DNA of 64,000 nucleotides from Pseudomonadota bacterium (lineage in GTDB: Bacteria; Pseudomonadota; Alphaproteobacteria; Rhizobiales; Xanthobacteraceae), in NCBI GenBank assembly GCA_023386885.1, contig JAEWIX010000002.1:1-64000 (forward strand). The letters run 5' to 3'. This document shows, piece after piece, positions 28,050 through 37,992 of this stretch. The first letter of the stretch is position 1. Each line of letters begins with the position of its first letter. The translations under genes were made by a program, and so were the position numbers. A model generated the notes under the pieces. The model was not told the DNA's origin. It searched no databases and saw only the letters and a list, made by a program, of their open reading frames with translations.

Positions 28050-28071
28050 CCGTTACCCTGCGTCGCTGCGT

Positions 28072-28302
28072 TTAGCGGCAGACACGCACGCGCTTGACGA
28101 CGCGGCGGTGGCCGTGATGGCTGCGCTTGACGATGGTCTTCATCGTGCAATGCGGGCGATGACGGTGACGATACTGCACCGTGGTCACATCGGACGAATG
28201 CGTGACGAGGCCGGGCGCGGCGGGGAGCGCCGAGGCGGGAGCTGTGAACGATGCCAGTCCGAGCGCGACGGCGGCGGCGAATCCAAGAGCGGTTATTTTC
28301 AC
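28072..28302 (-). CDS. Small secreted His/Arg-rich protein
   Basis: A 76-residue protein starting at GTG 28302, with AAGGAG at ideal spacing before it; the longer upstream frame lacks such a site. A signal peptide (residues 1-about 24, hydrophobic stretch ending ASALP) is followed by a short mature chain ending in a strongly basic tail rich in His and Arg (RHRHRPHC, RSHHGHRR, KRVRVC). Two cysteines are present. Such small basic periplasmic proteins are frequent in Bradyrhizobiaceae. Binding of metal, nucleic acid or anionic lipid is possible but unproven. A terminator follows. Confidence 0.65.
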   Translation of the reverse strand: MKITALGFAAAVALGLASFTAPASALPAAPGLVTHSSDVTTVQYRHRHRPHCTMKTIVKRSHHGHRRVVKRVRVCR

Positions 28303-28321
28303 GCGATGTCTCCTTTTTATC

Positions 28322-28345
28322 GGGAACTCCGATCTCCCAGTTCCC
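28322..28345. promoter_or_regulatory. Inverted repeat upstream of the small basic gene
   Basis: GGGAACT (28322-28328) and AGTTCCC (28339-28345) form a perfect 7-bp inverted repeat with a 10-bp spacer, starting 20 bp upstream of the GTG. It is a candidate operator or leader hairpin. Confidence 0.4.
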
Positions 28346-28574
28346 ATGTCGCACTTTTGCCGGACGGGAATGAACCTTGGATGAACGTATCGGCGGTATG
28401 GCGCGACACAACGACATAAGGGCAATTGCGCGCCGCAATCGCCACGAATCGCCGGACGCGATTAGCAGCGCTTGCGCGTTCTCGCGAATCGATCCCCGCA
28501 AATCCGGGGTGGCGCGATGGCGTATCATCCGCGATGTGAGATGACGCGAGCGCGGGCGACGGGGCAGGGCAACG

Positions 28575-29408
28575 GTGGGGCACAGCGAGAGACGCGATCG
28601 GGAGGAAACGGGCGCGCCGTCGCCTGCGGTGCCGGCCTCGGTCCGCAAGGCGCGGCTGACGCTGTCGCTTGTCGTGATGCTGGGTGCCAATCTGCTGCCG
28701 CTGATCGGCGTCGCGTTGTGGGGCTGGAAGCTGTTCGACCTGATCGTGATCTACTGGCTGGAGACGCTGGTGATCGGCGGCTTTGGTATCGCGCAAATGG
28801 CGCTGACCACCGGCTGGTTCGCGTTGTTTGTCGTGCCATTCTTCATCGTGCATTTCGGCGGCTTCATGACCGGCCATTTCGTGTTTCTGAACGCGATGTT
28901 CGGCGACAGGTCCGGTTCGCTTCTTGCGGGCATTCCCGACAAGTTGCGCGACATGATCGTCACCGACGGCTTGTGGGTGGCGCTGATCGGGCTCGCCATC
29001 AGCCATGGCCTCGGCTTCCTGTTTCGCTTTCTGATTCCGTGGGTGCGCGAGCGCTGGTGTCCGCGCGGGCGGCGTGCCCCGGCGCGAGATACGGGCTCGA
29101 TGGGTGCGGTGATGTTCGGCCCCTACAAACGCGTCATGATCATGCATGTGGCGATCATTTTCGGCGCGACGCTGGTCGCGGTATTCGGCAGCAACTTCGC
29201 CTTCCTCGCACTGCTGGTTGCGCTGAAGACCGCGAGCGACCTCTATGCGCTGCGGCGCGAGTGGAAAGGCGAAGCGCCGAATGGCGATGCCGCGATGCCC
29301 GCATCCGTGGCTGCGGCGGCGAGACCTCATGCTTCACGCGGCGGCGAAGGCTGGTCGCAGCGCCGCGCGTTAAATCATGCACGCAGCGAGAGCGCATCGC
29401 AAAAATAG
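28575..29408 (+). CDS. DUF6498-like integral membrane protein
   Basis: A 277-residue protein with about six predicted helices, beginning LTLSLVVMLGANLLPLIGVALWGW near residue 29. The motif DLIVIYWLETLVIGGFG and the later FFIVHFGGFMTGHFVF with conserved His residues match the DUF6498 family of unknown function. The start is taken as the GTG at 28575; no ATG lies before the first helix. The C-terminal 40 residues are hydrophilic and Ala/Arg-rich. It stands alone, divergent from the small basic gene. Confidence 0.65.
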   Translation: MGHSERRDREETGAPSPAVPASVRKARLTLSLVVMLGANLLPLIGVALWGWKLFDLIVIYWLETLVIGGFGIAQMALTTGWFALFVVPFFIVHFGGFMTGHFVFLNAMFGDRSGSLLAGIPDKLRDMIVTDGLWVALIGLAISHGLGFLFRFLIPWVRERWCPRGRRAPARDTGSMGAVMFGPYKRVMIMHVAIIFGATLVAVFGSNFAFLALLVALKTASDLYALRREWKGEAPNGDAAMPASVAAAARPHASRGGEGWSQRRALNHARSESASQK

Positions 29409-29669
29409 AACCAGCGATGGATCGGGATGGCGCTCGCGAGGACGGTGTTCGTGAAGACGCCATCCGCGGACACGGGTCGCGTTCGTGATGATTGCGATCA
29501 TCTCCTCAAGCGAGACGAATGAGAGGAATTAAATCCGGGATCGGTCCATTTCGCAGGATCGAGAATATCGGCGATGCACTCGGCTCACCCCGCCATGAAA
29601 CGTCTTGCGGGGCGCGGCGTTAAAGCCTTGTGCTCTCATCGCCATGCAATCGCTCCGAAGGAGAAGCCG

Positions 29670-30119
29670 ATGCCCGCCAACGTCTCCCCTGTGCCGGACG
29701 GATTTCACACCGTGACGCCGTATCTCGTCGCCGACGACGCCAAGCTTGTCATCGCCTTCATGCAAAAGGCATTCAACGCGGAGTTCGACCATCGACCGAC
29801 GCGGCGGCCGGACGGCAAGTTGATGCACGCAACGCTGCGCGTCGGCGATACGCGGGTGATGATCGGCAATGCGTCGGAGCGGGCCAAGGCGATGCAAGCG
29901 ATGCTCTATGTCTACGTGCCGAACGTCGACGAGGTTTATGCCGCCGCGATCGAGGCGGGCGGCACCTCGATCATGGCGCCGACGGATATGTTCTATGGCG
30001 ATCGCTCTGGCGGCGTCACCGATCCCGGCGGTAACCAATGGTACATCGCCACGCACATCGAGGACGTTAGCGAGGCCGAGTTGCACAAGCGAACGAACGA
30101 GATGTTTGCAAAAGGGTAG
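29670..30119 (+). CDS. VOC family (glyoxalase/PhnB-like) protein
   Basis: A 149-residue cytoplasmic protein of the vicinal oxygen chelate fold, PhnB-like subgroup. GAAGGAG stands 6 bp before the ATG at 29670, which rules out the longer frame. Family features are GFHTVTPYLVADDAKLVIAFMQKAF at residues 10-34, RVGDTRVMIGNA near 65, VYVPNVDEVYAAAIEAGGT near 88 and FYGDRSGGVTDPGGNQWYIATH near 110. Members include dioxygenase-, fosfomycin- and bleomycin-resistance-like proteins, but the substrate here is not predictable. It is convergent with the tetR gene, 25 bp away. Confidence 0.8.
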   Translation: MPANVSPVPDGFHTVTPYLVADDAKLVIAFMQKAFNAEFDHRPTRRPDGKLMHATLRVGDTRVMIGNASERAKAMQAMLYVYVPNVDEVYAAAIEAGGTSIMAPTDMFYGDRSGGVTDPGGNQWYIATHIEDVSEAELHKRTNEMFAKG

Positions 30120-30144
30120 GGGAGCGATCGCAAAATGCGATGTT

Positions 30145-30726
30145 TCAGGCCAGCAATGGCTTGAGCAGGACAAGCAAACCGTCCGTCATGTCGCGTGCTG
30201 CGCGCGCAGGCTTCGCGGACGTCGCGCAGACCAGCGCCGCTTCCATCATCGCGCCGGCGATCAGGTGTCCGACGGCTTCCACCTCGCGCGGGCTCATGCG
30301 CACGCGCAGATGCGCATCGAGCGGGCCGCGCATCAGCGCCGCGAAATACTTGTGGTCGATCTCGCGCCAGCGCTCCCAGCCCAGTACGGCCGGTCCGTCG
30401 ACAAGAAGGATGCGCCCCGTGCCGGGCGCCGTGATCGCGGTGAGATACTTGTACGTGCCGCGGCCGATGCCGTCGACCACGTCCTTACCCTTGCTTGCGA
30501 CCGCCACCACCTCGCTAGCGATTTCGCCCTGCATCGCATCGACAAGACGATCGAGAATGTCCTCTTTTGACGCGAAGTGGTGGTAGACCGCGCCTTTGCC
30601 GACGCCCGCCTCGGATGCGATGGCGTCGACGCTGGTGTCGTCGAACCCCTGCGCGATGAACAGCGCGCGCGCGCTGTCCAGAATTGCGGCGATGGTAGCG
30701 GCGCGGCGTTCGCTTTGGGCAATCAA
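30145..30726 (-). CDS. TetR family transcriptional regulator
   Basis: A roughly 193-residue repressor. The N-terminal helix-turn-helix is clear: TIAAILDSARALFIAQGFDDTSVDAIASEAGVGKGAVYHHFASKEDIL, about residues 12-58. The C-terminal ligand-binding domain ends in MTDGLLVLLKPLLA. The start is uncertain: the only in-frame start before the domain that does not intrude on the divergent gene is TTG 30726. It faces away from the hydroxylaminobenzene-mutase-like gene. Twin operator-like repeats between them suggest it controls that gene and possibly itself. The inducer may be an aromatic compound (inference). Confidence 0.85.
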   Translation of the reverse strand: MIAQSERRAATIAAILDSARALFIAQGFDDTSVDAIASEAGVGKGAVYHHFASKEDILDRLVDAMQGEIASEVVAVASKGKDVVDGIGRGTYKYLTAITAPGTGRILLVDGPAVLGWERWREIDHKYFAALMRGPLDAHLRVRMSPREVEAVGHLIAGAMMEAALVCATSAKPARAARDMTDGLLVLLKPLLA

Positions 30727-30742
30727 TGGCTTGCTCGTTCGT

Positions 30743-30792
30743 TTGACAAACAGACTATCAGTCGGTAAATTGCAGACTGACGGTCGGTAAAA
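30743..30792 (+). promoter_or_regulatory. Promoter with two TetR operator-like repeats
   Basis: A near-perfect sigma-70 promoter, TTGACA (30743-30748), 17 bp, TAAATT (30766-30771), drives the downstream membrane-protein gene. Two copies of CAGACT..C.GTCGGTAAA lie at 30751-30770 and 30773-30792, 22 bp apart (two helical turns). The first covers the spacer and -10 element. Each contains a GAC..GTC dyad typical of TetR sites. Confidence 0.75.
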
Positions 30793-30820
30793 TATCACGG
30801 TCAGAAACGGGAGGATAGAG

Positions 30821-31243
30821 ATGGTCTCAATGTCCGACATGTTATGTTTCACGGGCGTGCTGCTGTTCCTGTTTGGATTGCTCGCGGGCTTCGGTATTCC
30901 CGCCTTCGCGAGCCCGCGCCTCGGCCTGTCTGCGCACCTGACCGGCGTGCAAAGCGGGACGGCGCTGCTGGCGCTCGGGTTGCTGTGGCCGCATCTGCAA
31001 TTCTGGAGCGGCTGGTCGATCGCGACCGGTTACGGCTTGTGGATCTCGTTCTATCTGCTTTTCGCGGGTATGACGCTGGGAGCAGTCTGGGCGACGGGGC
31101 GCTCGCTCGCCATCGCGGGCGGCGGCATTCCCGCGCAGCCCTGGCAGGAACGCGCCGTTCAGGTTCTGCTTGCGGTGGGCGCGTTCGGCACCGTAGCGGC
31201 CGTGCTCGCGATCCTCATCCAGTGGCGCTGGATCGGGACGTGA
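30821..31243 (+). CDS. Hydroxylaminobenzene mutase-like membrane protein
   Basis: A 140-residue protein with four predicted helices. It resembles HabA/HabB hydroxylaminobenzene mutases, which rearrange hydroxylaminobenzene to 2-aminophenol during nitroarene breakdown. Similarity is visible in the N-terminal half: LLAGFGIPAFASPRLGLSAHLTGVQSG then LLWPHLQFW. Length is right for the family. GGGAGG stands before the ATG. The promoter is strong and overlapped by TetR-type operators. Activity is inferred from sequence resemblance only; these small proteins also occur in genomes without nitroarene pathways. Confidence 0.65.
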   Translation: MVSMSDMLCFTGVLLFLFGLLAGFGIPAFASPRLGLSAHLTGVQSGTALLALGLLWPHLQFWSGWSIATGYGLWISFYLLFAGMTLGAVWATGRSLAIAGGGIPAQPWQERAVQVLLAVGAFGTVAAVLAILIQWRWIGT

Positions 31244-31317
31244 GACTGGCGGGTCGCTCCGCATCGGTTGTGCGATTTGGCGTACTGACACTGCAATCGG
31301 ACGCGTCAGGCAAAACA

Positions 31318-31345
31318 AAAACCCCGACGTTTCCGCCGGGGTTTT
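31318..31345 (-). terminator. Intrinsic terminator of groESL
   Basis: A 9-bp stem (31318-31326 with 31337-31345) closes a 10-nt loop. On the minus strand it continues into a T-rich tract, 30 bp after the groEL stop. Confidence 0.85.
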
Positions 31346-31374
31346 GCATTTCGTAATTGCCTGAGAGGAGCGGA

Positions 31375-33370
<1,996 letters not shown>

Positions 33371-33410
33371 GCAGTCCTCCTAAGTTTTTGAAGGTATTTG
33401 AATTTCTGAA

Positions 33411-33437
33411 TTGGCAATCGCGGCTGGTGAGTGCCAC
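33411..33437. promoter_or_regulatory. CIRCE-like element (HrcA operator) of groESL
   Basis: TTGGCAATC (33411-33419), 9 bp, GAGTGCCAC (33429-33437). This has the exact 9-9-9 layout of CIRCE (TTAGCACTC-N9-GAGTGCTAA) with about two mismatches in each arm relative to the consensus. It lies in the groES 5' leader, where HrcA repressor sites are normally found. Confidence 0.75.
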
Positions 33438-33451
33438 CGCGACTGCATCGG

Positions 33452-33480
33452 ACATAGGCCGGGGTAAGCATTCCGGCAAG
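33452..33480 (-). promoter_or_regulatory. Candidate RpoH (sigma-32) promoter of groESL
   Basis: On the minus strand CTTGCC (33480-33475), 17 bp, CTATGT (33457-33452). The CTTG -35 and C-rich CCTAT -10 fit the alphaproteobacterial heat-shock promoter pattern. Transcription would start near 33445, just before the CIRCE-like element. Confidence 0.6.
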
Positions 33481-33749
33481 GGGGTTCGCGAAAAAATCAG
33501 CACTCAGGATGAACGACTGCCAATCGATGCGACCGCCTGCGGGCGCAAGCCACGACGATCCGCTGTTAGCAGTTGCGGTAAGTCGCTGCCAACGCTGAAT
33601 ATCTCAACACATTATTAAACTTTTAAGCTTGTGATTGGGCAGTGTCGTGCGTCACATTTTCTTCGTTTACGTGAGCGCATTTCGAACCGGGTGGTTGGCC
33701 CTCGGTTGGCGACCACTCTGTCAGACGCGCTCCGGGCAGGAGGTTTGAC

Positions 33750-34082
33750 ATGGTTCAGAAGGCTTTGGTCCCGGCGGGGCCGGCATCGAACGACCTGGTC
33801 GCCGCAGGCGGCGTGGTCTCCGAGGATTTCCGCAAGCAGTTGCTCGGCTACGGCCTGACCACGGCGGAGATATTGTATCGGCGGCCGGATCATCAGTGGC
33901 TGCTACAGTCCTACGTCTGGCAGGCTTACGACCTGTTTCCGAAATTCCCGGCGCTGCAGGATTTCCTCGCGTTTTGGAAAAACTCGCTGGACGGGCCGCT
34001 GGTGTCGGTGACGATCGCGCATTCGCAACTGGTGAAGCCCGCAGAGTTGCGTGCGGTGGACGGCGTGTTTCGTCTGCATTGA
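33750..34082 (+). CDS. usg: Usg family protein
   Basis: A 110-residue cytoplasmic protein of the Usg family, common in Rhizobiales and of unknown function (sometimes mis-annotated as aspartate-semialdehyde dehydrogenase). The conserved block is SEDFRKQLLGYGLTTAEILYRRPDHQWLLQSYVWQ, then DLFPKFPALQDFLAFWKNSLDGPLVSVTIAHSQLVKPAELRAVDGVFRLH. The N-terminal 23 residues are an extension beyond the usual family start. GGCAGGAGG precedes the ATG at good spacing. It is divergent from groES. Confidence 0.8.
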   Translation: MVQKALVPAGPASNDLVAAGGVVSEDFRKQLLGYGLTTAEILYRRPDHQWLLQSYVWQAYDLFPKFPALQDFLAFWKNSLDGPLVSVTIAHSQLVKPAELRAVDGVFRLH

Positions 34083-34203
34083 TGCGATGCCATTTGTGAT
34101 GCCATCGCGCGTTGTTGTTCCCGACCAGCGCGACTAGCCTTGCCATGTGATGCCGACTCGCTCCTGGCAGCCGGCATCGCCCATCACGGCAGGGAGATCA
34201 TCG

Positions 34204-34863
34204 ATGGCCAGAAAGTCCGCGAAGAAGACAACTGCGCGAAAGCAATCGCGCGCCGCCGCCAAATCCACCACACGCAAGGTCTCGAAGTCAGGCAAGGCGA
34301 CGAAGGCGCGCAAGGTTGCCCGCAAGGCAGCCGCCGCGCGAAAGCCGGCCCGCAAGGTTGCGAAAAAATCTCCGGCCAAATCCGCGCGCAGGTCGCCGGC
34401 GCGAAAGCCTGTCGCGAAAGCGCGCTCGACGGCGCGGCGCGCCCGGTCCGCACCTGCCGCAGTCGCAAAGCCGGTGCGGCCGCCGCAACGCGTCGCCGTC
34501 AGTCACTACAACAACTCCGATTTCGAATCCGGTTTGCGCACTTACGCGCAGTATCGCGATCTCGGCATCGTCGAGGCGACGCATGGCATGGTGCGTGCGC
34601 ATGTGTTGCGCTTCGTCGAGCCGTGCGATCCCGCGGTGGTATCGAAGCTCCACCTGCACGACACGGAATTTCAGATGGTCTACGTGCTCAAGGGCTGGGT
34701 GAAGACCGAGCTGGAAGGCGAGGGCGAGATCACCATGCGCGCCGGCAGCGCCTGGACGCAGCCGCCGAAGATCCGGCACAAGATCAATGATTACTCGGAG
34801 GACGCCGAACTTCTGGAGGTCATCCTGCCGGCGGATTTCGAAACCGAAGAACTGGCCGGCTGA
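34204..34863 (+). CDS. Histone H1-like basic tail fused to a cupin domain
   Basis: A 219-residue two-part protein. Residues 1-95 are almost only Lys, Arg, Ala, Ser, Thr and Pro, in repeats such as ARKVARKAAAARKPARKVAKK. This is the style of bacterial H1-like DNA-binding tails. Residues 96-219 form a single cupin: KLHLHDTEFQMVYVLKGWV gives metal-ligand candidates H140, H142 and E145, with H182 downstream, and the strand PPKIRHKI. GGGAGA precedes the ATG at 34204. The tail suggests DNA or RNA binding, or a polycation function; the cupin suggests a small-molecule or metal sensor. Function unknown; no obvious operon partner. Confidence 0.7.
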   Translation: MARKSAKKTTARKQSRAAAKSTTRKVSKSGKATKARKVARKAAAARKPARKVAKKSPAKSARRSPARKPVAKARSTARRARSAPAAVAKPVRPPQRVAVSHYNNSDFESGLRTYAQYRDLGIVEATHGMVRAHVLRFVEPCDPAVVSKLHLHDTEFQMVYVLKGWVKTELEGEGEITMRAGSAWTQPPKIRHKINDYSEDAELLEVILPADFETEELAG

Positions 34864-34979
34864 CGTTTCCCGAAGGCCCGACCGAAACGTTGACGTCGCA
34901 ATTTATTGAGACGATCCGTCACGGTCGGGCATAGCCGTTCGCGCGCCAATGCCGGTCATTCACGCCGTTCCGCTGATGC

Positions 34980-35040
34980 GTCGCAAAGACGATGTGTCGC
35001 AAAGACGTGGATGCCCGGCACAAAGCCGGGCATGACGACG
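34980..35040. repeat. Intergenic repeat, GCCCGGC family
   Basis: GTCGCAAAGAC occurs twice (around 34980 and 34997), followed by a perfect hairpin ATGCCCGGC-acaaa-GCCGGGCAT (35011-35033). The unit AGACGTGGATGCCCGG is related to the repeat at 41548-41724. Confidence 0.65.
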
Positions 35041-35054
35041 CGATCGGATGACCA

Positions 35055-35816
35055 CTAGCCCCGTCCAACGAATGGCATCTTGGTCGCCATCACATTGAGA
35101 AACATGACGTTGGCATCGAGCGTGCGCGTCGCCATGAACACCACGGCCTCGGCGACGTTCTGGACGTCCATGCGCGGCTCGATCATCTTGCGGCCGTCCG
35201 GTTGCAACACGCCGTCTGCCATCCGCGCGGTCATTTCGGTCTCGGCGTTGCCGATGTCGATCTGGCCGCAGGCGATGTCATAGGCGCGGCCATCGAGCGA
35301 GGTCGAGCGGGTAAGGCCGGTGATGGCGTGCTTGGTCGAGGTATACGCCGCCGAGAACGGACGCGGCGCATAGGCCGAAATCGAACCGTTGTTGATGATG
35401 CGGCCGCCGCGCGGCGTCTGGTCCTTCATGATGCGGAAGGCGTGCTGGGTGCACAGAAACGGCGCGGTGAGATTGGTATCGACCACCGCCTTCCACTGTT
35501 CGACGGTGACATCCTCGAACGGGACCGGCGGCGCGCCGATGCCGGCATTGTTGAACAGCACGTCGAGCCGGCCAAAGGTCTCCTTGGTCTTGGCGAACAG
35601 CGCCGCGATCGAGGCCGGGTCGGTCATGTCCGATGGCACCGCCAGCGATGTGCCGAAGGCTTTGCCGGCCTCGGCTGTTTCGTTCAGCTTGTCGGCACGG
35701 CGTCCGGCCAGGACCACCGCGAAGCCGGCCTTCATCAGTGCGAGTGCGCTGGCACGTCCGACCCCGGAGCCGGCGCCGGTGACCAATGCGACCTTGTTTG
35801 AAGCTGTAGCTGCCAT
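35055..35816 (-). CDS. SDR family oxidoreductase
   Basis: A 253-residue classical short-chain dehydrogenase/reductase. It has the NAD(P)-binding [11 protein letters not shown] (residues 14-24), NNAGIG near 90, and the catalytic Ser-Tyr-Lys in [26 protein letters not shown] (Y and K of YTSTK near residue 160). Length is standard. The Arg-rich AGRRADK after the second strand favours NADP. Substrate unknown. It is divergent from the CinA-like gene and not in an evident operon. Confidence 0.85.
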   Translation of the reverse strand: MAATASNKVALVTGAGSGVGRASALALMKAGFAVVLAGRRADKLNETAEAGKAFGTSLAVPSDMTDPASIAALFAKTKETFGRLDVLFNNAGIGAPPVPFEDVTVEQWKAVVDTNLTAPFLCTQHAFRIMKDQTPRGGRIINNGSISAYAPRPFSAAYTSTKHAITGLTRSTSLDGRAYDIACGQIDIGNAETEMTARMADGVLQPDGRKMIEPRMDVQNVAEAVVFMATRTLDANVMFLNVMATKMPFVGRG

Positions 35817-35979
35817 TTTCCTGCCCTGGATGATCTGTTGTCCGGTTTGTTATGAAATCCCTATCGATCCTTAGTGGAGCGGATTTGAGGAGTCCATTCC
35901 GGATAATCGCCTTGCCGATATGCATTGCCGCGCGGCTTCTGCTAAGGATAATGGCGCAAACGGGCGAGGTGAAGCGATC

Positions 35980-36717
35980 ATGAGCGACGTGGTGACGGCA
36001 GGCATTCTGGTGATCGGCGACGAAATCCTCTCGGGGCGCACCAAGGACAAGAACATCGGCTTCATTGCCGAATACCTCGCCAATATCGGGATCGATCTGA
36101 AGGAAGTGCGGGTGGTTGCCGACGACGAGACGGACATCATCGCCGCACTCGATGCGTTGCGGAAGCGCTACGCTTACGTCTTCACCACCGGCGGTATCGG
36201 CCCGACCCACGACGACATCACGGCCGACAGCGTCGCGAAAGCCTTCGGCGTCGCCATCGATCATCACCCCGAAGTGGTGGCGCGATTTCGCGAGCGCTTC
36301 ACCGGACAGGATCTCAACGAGGCGCGGCTGCGCATGGCCCGCATTCCCGACGGTGCGGATTTGATTCAAAGCGCGACGATCCTCGCGCCCGGCTTCATGA
36401 TCGGCAACGTCATCGTGATGGCGGGTGTGCCTTCGATCATGCAGGCGATGATGGACATCGTGGCGCCGAAGTTGAAGACCGGCGTGCGGATGCTGTCGGA
36501 CTCGGTGCGTGCCAACGCGCGTGAGGGCGACATCGGCGGCCCGTTGCGGGAGATCGCCAACGCGCATCCCGATACGATCATCGGCAGCTATCCGTTCCTC
36601 GACGAGGAGCAGAAGCCGAACACCAATCTCGTGGTGCGCTCGCGCGATCAGGCCAAGCTGACGGCGGCGATGAACGCGGTAAAGGCGATGATCGCGGGAT
36701 TGAACGCCGGGCGCTGA
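35980..36717 (+). CDS. CinA/MoaB-like molybdopterin-binding domain protein
   Basis: A 245-residue protein with the MoCF (molybdopterin-binding, CinA N-terminal) fold. It has [19 protein letters not shown] at residues 7-25 and [22 protein letters not shown] near 68, the signature of CinA-type COG1058 proteins. It lacks the C-terminal amidase domain of full CinA, so it is a stand-alone form; relatives include ADP-ribose/nicotinamide-nucleotide repair pyrophosphatases. GAGGTGAAG precedes the ATG. A phosphoribosyltransferase gene follows after 13 bp. Confidence 0.8.
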   Translation: MSDVVTAGILVIGDEILSGRTKDKNIGFIAEYLANIGIDLKEVRVVADDETDIIAALDALRKRYAYVFTTGGIGPTHDDITADSVAKAFGVAIDHHPEVVARFRERFTGQDLNEARLRMARIPDGADLIQSATILAPGFMIGNVIVMAGVPSIMQAMMDIVAPKLKTGVRMLSDSVRANAREGDIGGPLREIANAHPDTIIGSYPFLDEEQKPNTNLVVRSRDQAKLTAAMNAVKAMIAGLNAGR

Positions 36718-36730
36718 GCAGGTGACGGCC

Positions 36731-37258
36731 ATGGCCGAGCAGGTTTCGAACGACGAGGCACAGGCGCGTGCCGACAAGGCATTCCCAGTGTCGTGGGATC
36801 AATTTCATCGCGACGCGCGGGTGCTGGCGTGGCGGCTCAACGGCGCCGGGCCGTTTCAGGCGCTGGCTGCCATTACGCGCGGGGGCCTGGTGCCGGCGGC
36901 GATCGTGGCGCGCGAATTGGGCTTGCGCACGATCGATACGATTTGCCTTGCGAGCTACGACCACACCACCAAGGGCGACATCAAACTGCTCAAGGGCATT
37001 TCCGATGAGATCGCGCGGCTCTGCGGCGAGGGCGGCAAGGGGCTGTTGGTCGTTGACGATCTGGTCGACACCGGCACCACGGCGCGCGTGGTGCGTGAGA
37101 TGTTTCCGCGGGCACACATCGCGGCGATCTACGCCAAGCCGATGGGCAAACCGCTGGTCGATACCTTCATCACCGAGGTCTCGCAGGACACCTGGATTTT
37201 CTTTCCGTGGGACACCGGGCTGTCGTTCCAGCCACCGATCCGCGACGGCGCGGCGTAA
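36731..37258 (+). CDS. gpt: Xanthine/guanine phosphoribosyltransferase-like protein
   Basis: A 175-residue type I phosphoribosyltransferase similar to xanthine phosphoribosyltransferase (Gpt), which salvages xanthine and guanine with PRPP. The PRPP motif [16 protein letters not shown] is at about residues 102-117, [17 protein letters not shown] is near the N-terminus, and the C-terminal TWIFFPWD is typical of Gpt. An in-frame GTG three codons upstream (36722) is possible. It sits in a tight run with the CinA-like gene and the next hypothetical gene (6-bp gap), so these three may be cotranscribed. Confidence 0.85.
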   Translation: MAEQVSNDEAQARADKAFPVSWDQFHRDARVLAWRLNGAGPFQALAAITRGGLVPAAIVARELGLRTIDTICLASYDHTTKGDIKLLKGISDEIARLCGEGGKGLLVVDDLVDTGTTARVVREMFPRAHIAAIYAKPMGKPLVDTFITEVSQDTWIFFPWDTGLSFQPPIRDGAA

Positions 37259-37264
37259 TCGATC

Positions 37265-37891
37265 ATGCCCTTGCAAAATCGCGTCACGCCGTTGGGTGAT
37301 ATCGTTGCCGTGCCGCAGCGTGGCCTGTTCACCGGCAATCGCGGTATCATCCACGATCCTGCGACGCGGACACTGCTGAAGCGCCGCTGGTCGAGCCGCG
37401 CGTGGATCACTTGCGTCTGCGAATTTCGCGGCTGGCGGCGCGCGGTGATGGCGCGGCAAAGTTGGACCGAGTTGTTCTTCCTTGATGAGGCGACGGCGTT
37501 GGCGGCGGGTCATCGGCCGTGCTTCTTCTGCCGCCGCGACGACGCCAATCGGTTTCGCGCCGCATGGGCGGACGGCAATGGCGTACCAAAGCCGCGCGCA
37601 AAAGAGATGGACGACGTACTGCACGGCGAGCGGCTCGATGGGCGCGTCAAGCGGCTGCATGCGCTGCCGGAACGGCCTGATGATTTGCCGGACGGTGCGA
37701 TGGTTCATGCCAGCGGCGCAACGTACCTGATCGTCAAGGGTAGAACGCTGCGCTGGTCATTCGATGGCTATCAACTGGCCGAAACGCCGGTCGGTGATGT
37801 GCGATTGATCACGCCGCCATCGACGCTGCGCGCGTTGCGTGCGGGCTATCGACCGGTGCTGCATTCGAGTGCGGAGATTTCGTCATCCTGA
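37265..37891 (+). CDS. Conserved hypothetical protein with CxxC motif
   Basis: A 208-residue protein I cannot assign to a named family. Visible features are GNRGIIHDPATRTLLKRRWSSRAWITCVCEFRGWRR near residue 25, and GHRPCFFCRRDDANRFRAAW near 80, whose CFFC pair could bind zinc or a disulfide. It is Arg/Trp-rich, with no signal peptide or membrane helix. It follows gpt by 6 bp and is probably in the same transcript. The last codons and the stop (TCA TCC TGA) are supplied by the intergenic repeat that starts at 37881, so the C-terminus was shaped by repeat insertion. Confidence 0.65.
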   Translation: MPLQNRVTPLGDIVAVPQRGLFTGNRGIIHDPATRTLLKRRWSSRAWITCVCEFRGWRRAVMARQSWTELFFLDEATALAAGHRPCFFCRRDDANRFRAAWADGNGVPKPRAKEMDDVLHGERLDGRVKRLHALPERPDDLPDGAMVHASGATYLIVKGRTLRWSFDGYQLAETPVGDVRLITPPSTLRALRAGYRPVLHSSAEISSS

Positions 37892-37981
37892 GGCGCTCGC
37901 CGTCTCTTCGGCGAGCCTCGAAGGATGCCGCCGGGGCCGTCGCCCTTCGAGGCTCGCTTCGCTCGCGCCTCAGGGTGACGG
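37881..37981. repeat. Intergenic palindromic repeat (CGTCATCCTGAGG family), copy 1
   Basis: About 100 bp bounded by CGTCATCCTGAGGCGC and GCGCCTCAGGGTGACG as inverted ends, with inner CCTCGAAGGATG and CGCCCTTCGAGG. A second copy is at 42678-42783. The left end forms the stop codon of the upstream gene. Confidence 0.8.
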
Positions 37982-37992
37982 TCGTTCGCTGG

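Larger units (their letters stand above)
33371..33749. other. 379-bp divergent control region between groES and usg
   Basis: The groES-proximal half holds the CIRCE-like repeat and the heat-shock-type promoter. The usg-proximal half (33481-33749) shows no clear gene; it must hold the usg promoter, which I cannot identify. Confidence 0.6.

Noticed and set aside
30145..30852. Longer TetR frame starting at ATG 30852
   Set aside because: It would run through the operator-promoter and into the divergent gene; the helix-turn-helix starts well after residue 50 of that frame.
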